From assembly GCA_030386875.1 (NCBI GenBank), contig CM059562.1:61750201-61814200 (forward strand): a DNA stretch of 64,000 nt, written 5' to 3'. Made by a program: the position numbers and the translations under genes. The DNA comes from Morinoia aosen. Lineage: Eukaryota; Arthropoda; Malacostraca; Amphipoda; Talitridae. The stretch's first letter is position 1. Every line of letters starts with the position of its first letter. The notes beneath the pieces are model-generated. The model searched no databases. It worked only from the letters and a program-made list of their open reading frames with translations, and was not told where the DNA came from. Below, in pieces: positions 61,001 through 64,000 of this stretch.

Positions 61001-61587
61001 GTACAGAGTGATTTAAAAATATGCGATCCAGAAGAATATATAATAACTCCTACATTAATGAATGTATTTAAAAAACAATGTACGCATAAAACTCTGAAAA
61101 ATACTAGTTTTATTCTGACTAAGTATCGATTATGATTTCGTTCATTTGTCGCTCACCTGAGTACAGACAAAATTCTGCCCGATTATGCAGGCCGTTTATT
61201 AAGGCGCAGGTAAGATCAGATCCAATTCGGTAGATTCCTTCCTCGATGGATGCCTGGAACTGGTGTAGATTTGTCGGTTTTCCTCGCTAAACTCCTTCTT
61301 TAAGGTATCCCCAAATGAAAAAATCCGAGGGTGATAGGTGAGAGGGAAGATGATATCTCAAAGGGAAGATTAGACGTTCTATTGCCCAGCCTGTCATTTT
61401 TGAGGTAATGGTATCATTTAAACGTGGCTTTTATGCCAGGCTGTGTCTCGTGGGTACAAATATATCCAATAAAACTAGTATTTTTTAGGATTTCATTATT
61501 AGTTTGGTTATTTAAACTTATTCAATAATACATATAAGAGTTATTAAATGTTCCTTTAGACTCATATTTAAAAATCCCCCAGTTCTT
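61001..61587 (-). mobile_element. Internally deleted mariner-type transposon fossil
   Basis: Imperfect terminal inverted repeats can be read. TACAGAGTGATTTAAAAATATGCGA (61002-61026) pairs with CATATTTAAAAATCCCCCAGTTC (about 61563-61585) in reverse complement, at roughly 17 of 23 positions. Between them lies the C-terminal part of a transposase on the minus strand. The total length (about 0.59 kb) is less than half that of an autonomous mariner, so the N-terminal part has been deleted. The call rests on the transposase remnant; the inverted repeats are supportive. Confidence 0.6.
61119..61475 (-). pseudogene. Mariner-type transposase C-terminal remnant
   Basis: The minus-strand frame contains LSPSDFFIWGYLKEGV, matching the SPDLxPLDFFLWGYLK block with the last catalytic Asp retained. 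It continues through PTNLHQFQASIEEGI to a TAG at 61119-61121. One in-frame TAG interrupts it directly after KEGV. About 40 codons upstream, in a different frame, YPRDTAWHKSHV resembles the QDGAPPH region carrying the preceding catalytic Asp. At least one frameshift and two stops make it inactive. It is a different subfamily from the fragment at 19.0-19.5 kb, whose block reads SLDLNLL. Confidence 0.75.
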
Positions 61588-64000
61588 TACTTCAACATTC
61601 AGAAAAACTCCGCTGCTGAAGTTTTTGAAGTTAATTACGAAATCTTGTGATCGCGACTCATATTTCTTACTCCTAGCTTCTTTTCATTTATTGTTCATAT
61701 TTGGTAAACAAAAATATTAGCTACTCGTTTACTGTATGTACTTGCTTTTATACTTTCGATAAATCATGTTGAAATCTGATGACTGCCGAAGAAAGTGATT
61801 ACTTAGATCCAATTGGTATACTCGTATGTGTATTCCGACCAAGTTGAAAGGAACAAATTTTGCACGTAAACAATACGAAAAAATAAGCATTTTTATTGGG
61901 TATTCTAATTTAGTGTGATGAAAAAAAGTGGTGTTCTATAAAATATTGCAAAATTCTATTCTACAGGTGGAGGTTCCTACGTATGACTATACAAGCTCTG
62001 AAAAATATGCTAAAACGTCTATACCAGTTAACTACATTGAATGCTTTTATGTTTTGCATGGAAGCTATAGGAAAGAGAGCAGATGCAGAGAAACAAGCTT
62101 AGAGCAGAAATTATTTTCATTCTTTCTGCAAAGGTTACATTAGATACTGAGTAGAGCCTAGGTCATTCGATGGCCACTGCTTCTAACAGTCAATCAACAA
62201 CTAAAAAATGGAAGCTTAGCTCTTTCGCAATCTTTTCTATACTTTTAAAATATCATTTTGTTTTGCTATTTAGTAAAAATGAAAATAAATTTGCTAGAAG
62301 TAGTAAAATAAACATGTAAAGGCTATTTATAGACTAATAAGAAACAATTTGGAGGAGACATTAGAGTAGGAAGGTAAAAGCTAATTTTTGCACAAATTGA
62401 AATCAAGTTAGTGAAAAATTAGAAAATGAAAGCCAAGATTAAATTTTAGACTGTAAGCGGAAGTATGGCAGAGCCCAAAACCCCTTTTCTGCACTGTCCC
62501 AGCAAGAAAATGGCTATAAATTCTGTGATTTAAAAAGTTTTTAATGGATGTTTCAACAAGGCGCGGTGGAAAGCCGTTAAGCTGGGTAACGACTGAGAGA
62601 AAAGAAACTTTTGATGAAGTTCTGAGAAGTTGAGACACATGCTAATGCTGGATAAATATCTGCATAAGCCGTAAGCAACAGCGCTGCAACGCTATTCATT
62701 TTACATTGAATGCAGGTGCAACAACTATAATTCATACCACAGAGAATGCTATTACACTTAACAGAATTGTGAAATTTTTATTTGTCATCACTGTTTAGCA
62801 TGAGTGATGTGATTATGTTCAATATTCAAATCCAAACCTGAAACAGACAGATTCTGCCGTAAGAGCGAGCATGACGTGTGTCATCTACACATCTCCAAAA
62901 AATCTCCATCTGCAAAAAATTTAGAATTATATTGAATGGGCAGCTAGAGGAGCAAATATTTACTGATTGCAAAGAAATACAGGAAGAAATGTTCAAGTAA
63001 AACTTTCTCTACCATAACTAACTTTCAGCAACAGACACATAGATGTCATGAAATCAGAAAAACTTTTTTATCAACAAATGGCTGTTTCAAATTTTTCAAT
63101 ATACCTAAAACTTGGAAAGATGCCGGACGAGTCACAAAAACAGGAAAAATGTTTAGGTCGCTGTTCTTATTGATAGAAACAATTCCAATTGGTAGTTGTC
63201 AAAAGTTCTAGCGTGAGTTGAAAGTTTTCAGTTGATAGTTATGCTCCTCTTGCAGGATGTATTTGAAGAATGTAGTTCATGGTTAATATAAGGAGAGGAA
63301 GATCATGGTATTCAATCAATTTACTAGAATAGAAGTAATATGTTATATATACGCTTATTCTGACTGTTACTTTTTTTAAGTTCGGAAGCTGTCTACAGGG
63401 AAATTCATATTACTCAGCGGCTCGTGCCACATACGGCTTGACAGCACAGGTGTCGAAATTTCTTTAAAATTCAGTTTTTCTCTCAAATTACACTCAGATT
63501 GAAGATCGTCGTAAGCAGGTGAAGAGCACCGTGGTGATCGTTGCTAAATTCAGCGTTATTTTGATATTCCAATCAAATTTATTAATTTTGAATAACACAT
63601 AATTTTTGAATCAAAAATACTTAGTTCGTACTCGTACGTTTTATTCTAAGGTGTATCGTCACAGTTCTCCGTCTAATTAAATGGCCTGATTCTTCACGAG
63701 AAAGGAATTCCTATAGTTAATTACGCGAGAGCTTCTCGGGCTACGCACTCAGGACTCGTCAGAGGGTGATATTGTGTTGTGGCGCAGAGAGAACTCGTCT
63801 TCCTTGTGTACCTAGGGCGTGTAGTTGCTACTTATCTTCTGTGAAGATGAAAGAAGAAACGATCTTTATTTAACCCTTTAACACCCAAGTGGACTGTACT
63901 GTTCTCTTTAAAAATAACAATAATATATCATATTTCTTATTCAATTTGTTCACTAATGTGTCCTTTGAACTTCACTGCAGAGTGACAGTTCCTTCCCCAT
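61588..64000. other. No gene recognised to the window end
   Basis: AT-rich sequence with short overlapping frames lacking motifs. The last 300 bp (from about 63700) is slightly GC-richer but shows no recognisable exon or promoter. Confidence 0.5.

Noticed and set aside
1..64000. CRISPR arrays, bacterial operons or prophage
   Set aside because: Composition, introns-like AT-rich spacing, mariner, LINE, SINE and gypsy-type content are all eukaryotic, and no regularly spaced short repeats with unique spacers were found.

Overview
This window reads as AT-rich nuclear DNA from an arthropod, most likely an insect. The reasons are a Ty3/gypsy-type retrotransposon, non-LTR retrotransposon and mariner fossils, a tRNA-derived SINE whose tail is (CCTAA)n (the arthropod telomere-type pentamer), abundant microsatellites, and very little host coding sequence. 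I see no bacterial operons, CRISPR arrays or functional tRNA/rRNA genes. The species cannot be named from the sequence.

Layout. The left end (2053-6740, minus strand) carries the internal region of a Ty3/gypsy-type element. It has gag with one CCHC knuckle, a classic A AAA AAC slippery heptamer in the gag/pol overlap, and a pol with protease, reverse transcriptase, RNase H and integrase, ending in a GPY-type tail. All catalytic motifs I looked for are present. The pol frame is broken only by two in-frame stops, TAA at 4039-4041 and TGA at 2338-2340. I could not pair two LTRs by eye. Next to it, 8163-8768 (minus) looks like decayed, unidentified coding sequence.

The middle (9-41 kb) is mostly AT-rich DNA with no recognisable gene. 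It holds a tRNA-derived SINE (13.4-13.7 kb), a possible LINE C-terminal zinc motif (15.5 kb), a 13-unit 42-bp minisatellite (16.4-16.9 kb), a frameshifted mariner transposase remnant (19.0-19.5 kb), one candidate host exon with extreme GC3 (21.0 kb), several GC-rich islands that may be conserved exons or enhancers, a reverse-transcriptase fossil (29.2 kb), and one member of a dispersed repeat pair (35.1 kb; partner at 52.3 kb).

The right part contains a 5'-truncated LINE with a recognisable reverse transcriptase, two in-frame stops and an AT-rich repeated 3' tail (41.9-43.7 kb). It also has a tandem-repeat cluster (47.6-51.8 kb, including a four-copy 289-290 bp array), a degenerate 50-bp repeat (58.0-58.2 kb) and an internally deleted mariner fossil with imperfect terminal inverted repeats (61.0-61.6 kb).

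The window is best understood as a repeat-rich intergenic or large intronic region. The only well-supported proteins are those of transposable elements, all of which are damaged. The most biologically informative items are the intact frameshift signal in an otherwise nearly intact gag-pol, the candidate exon at 21 kb, the SINE with telomere-like tail, and the two tandem arrays.
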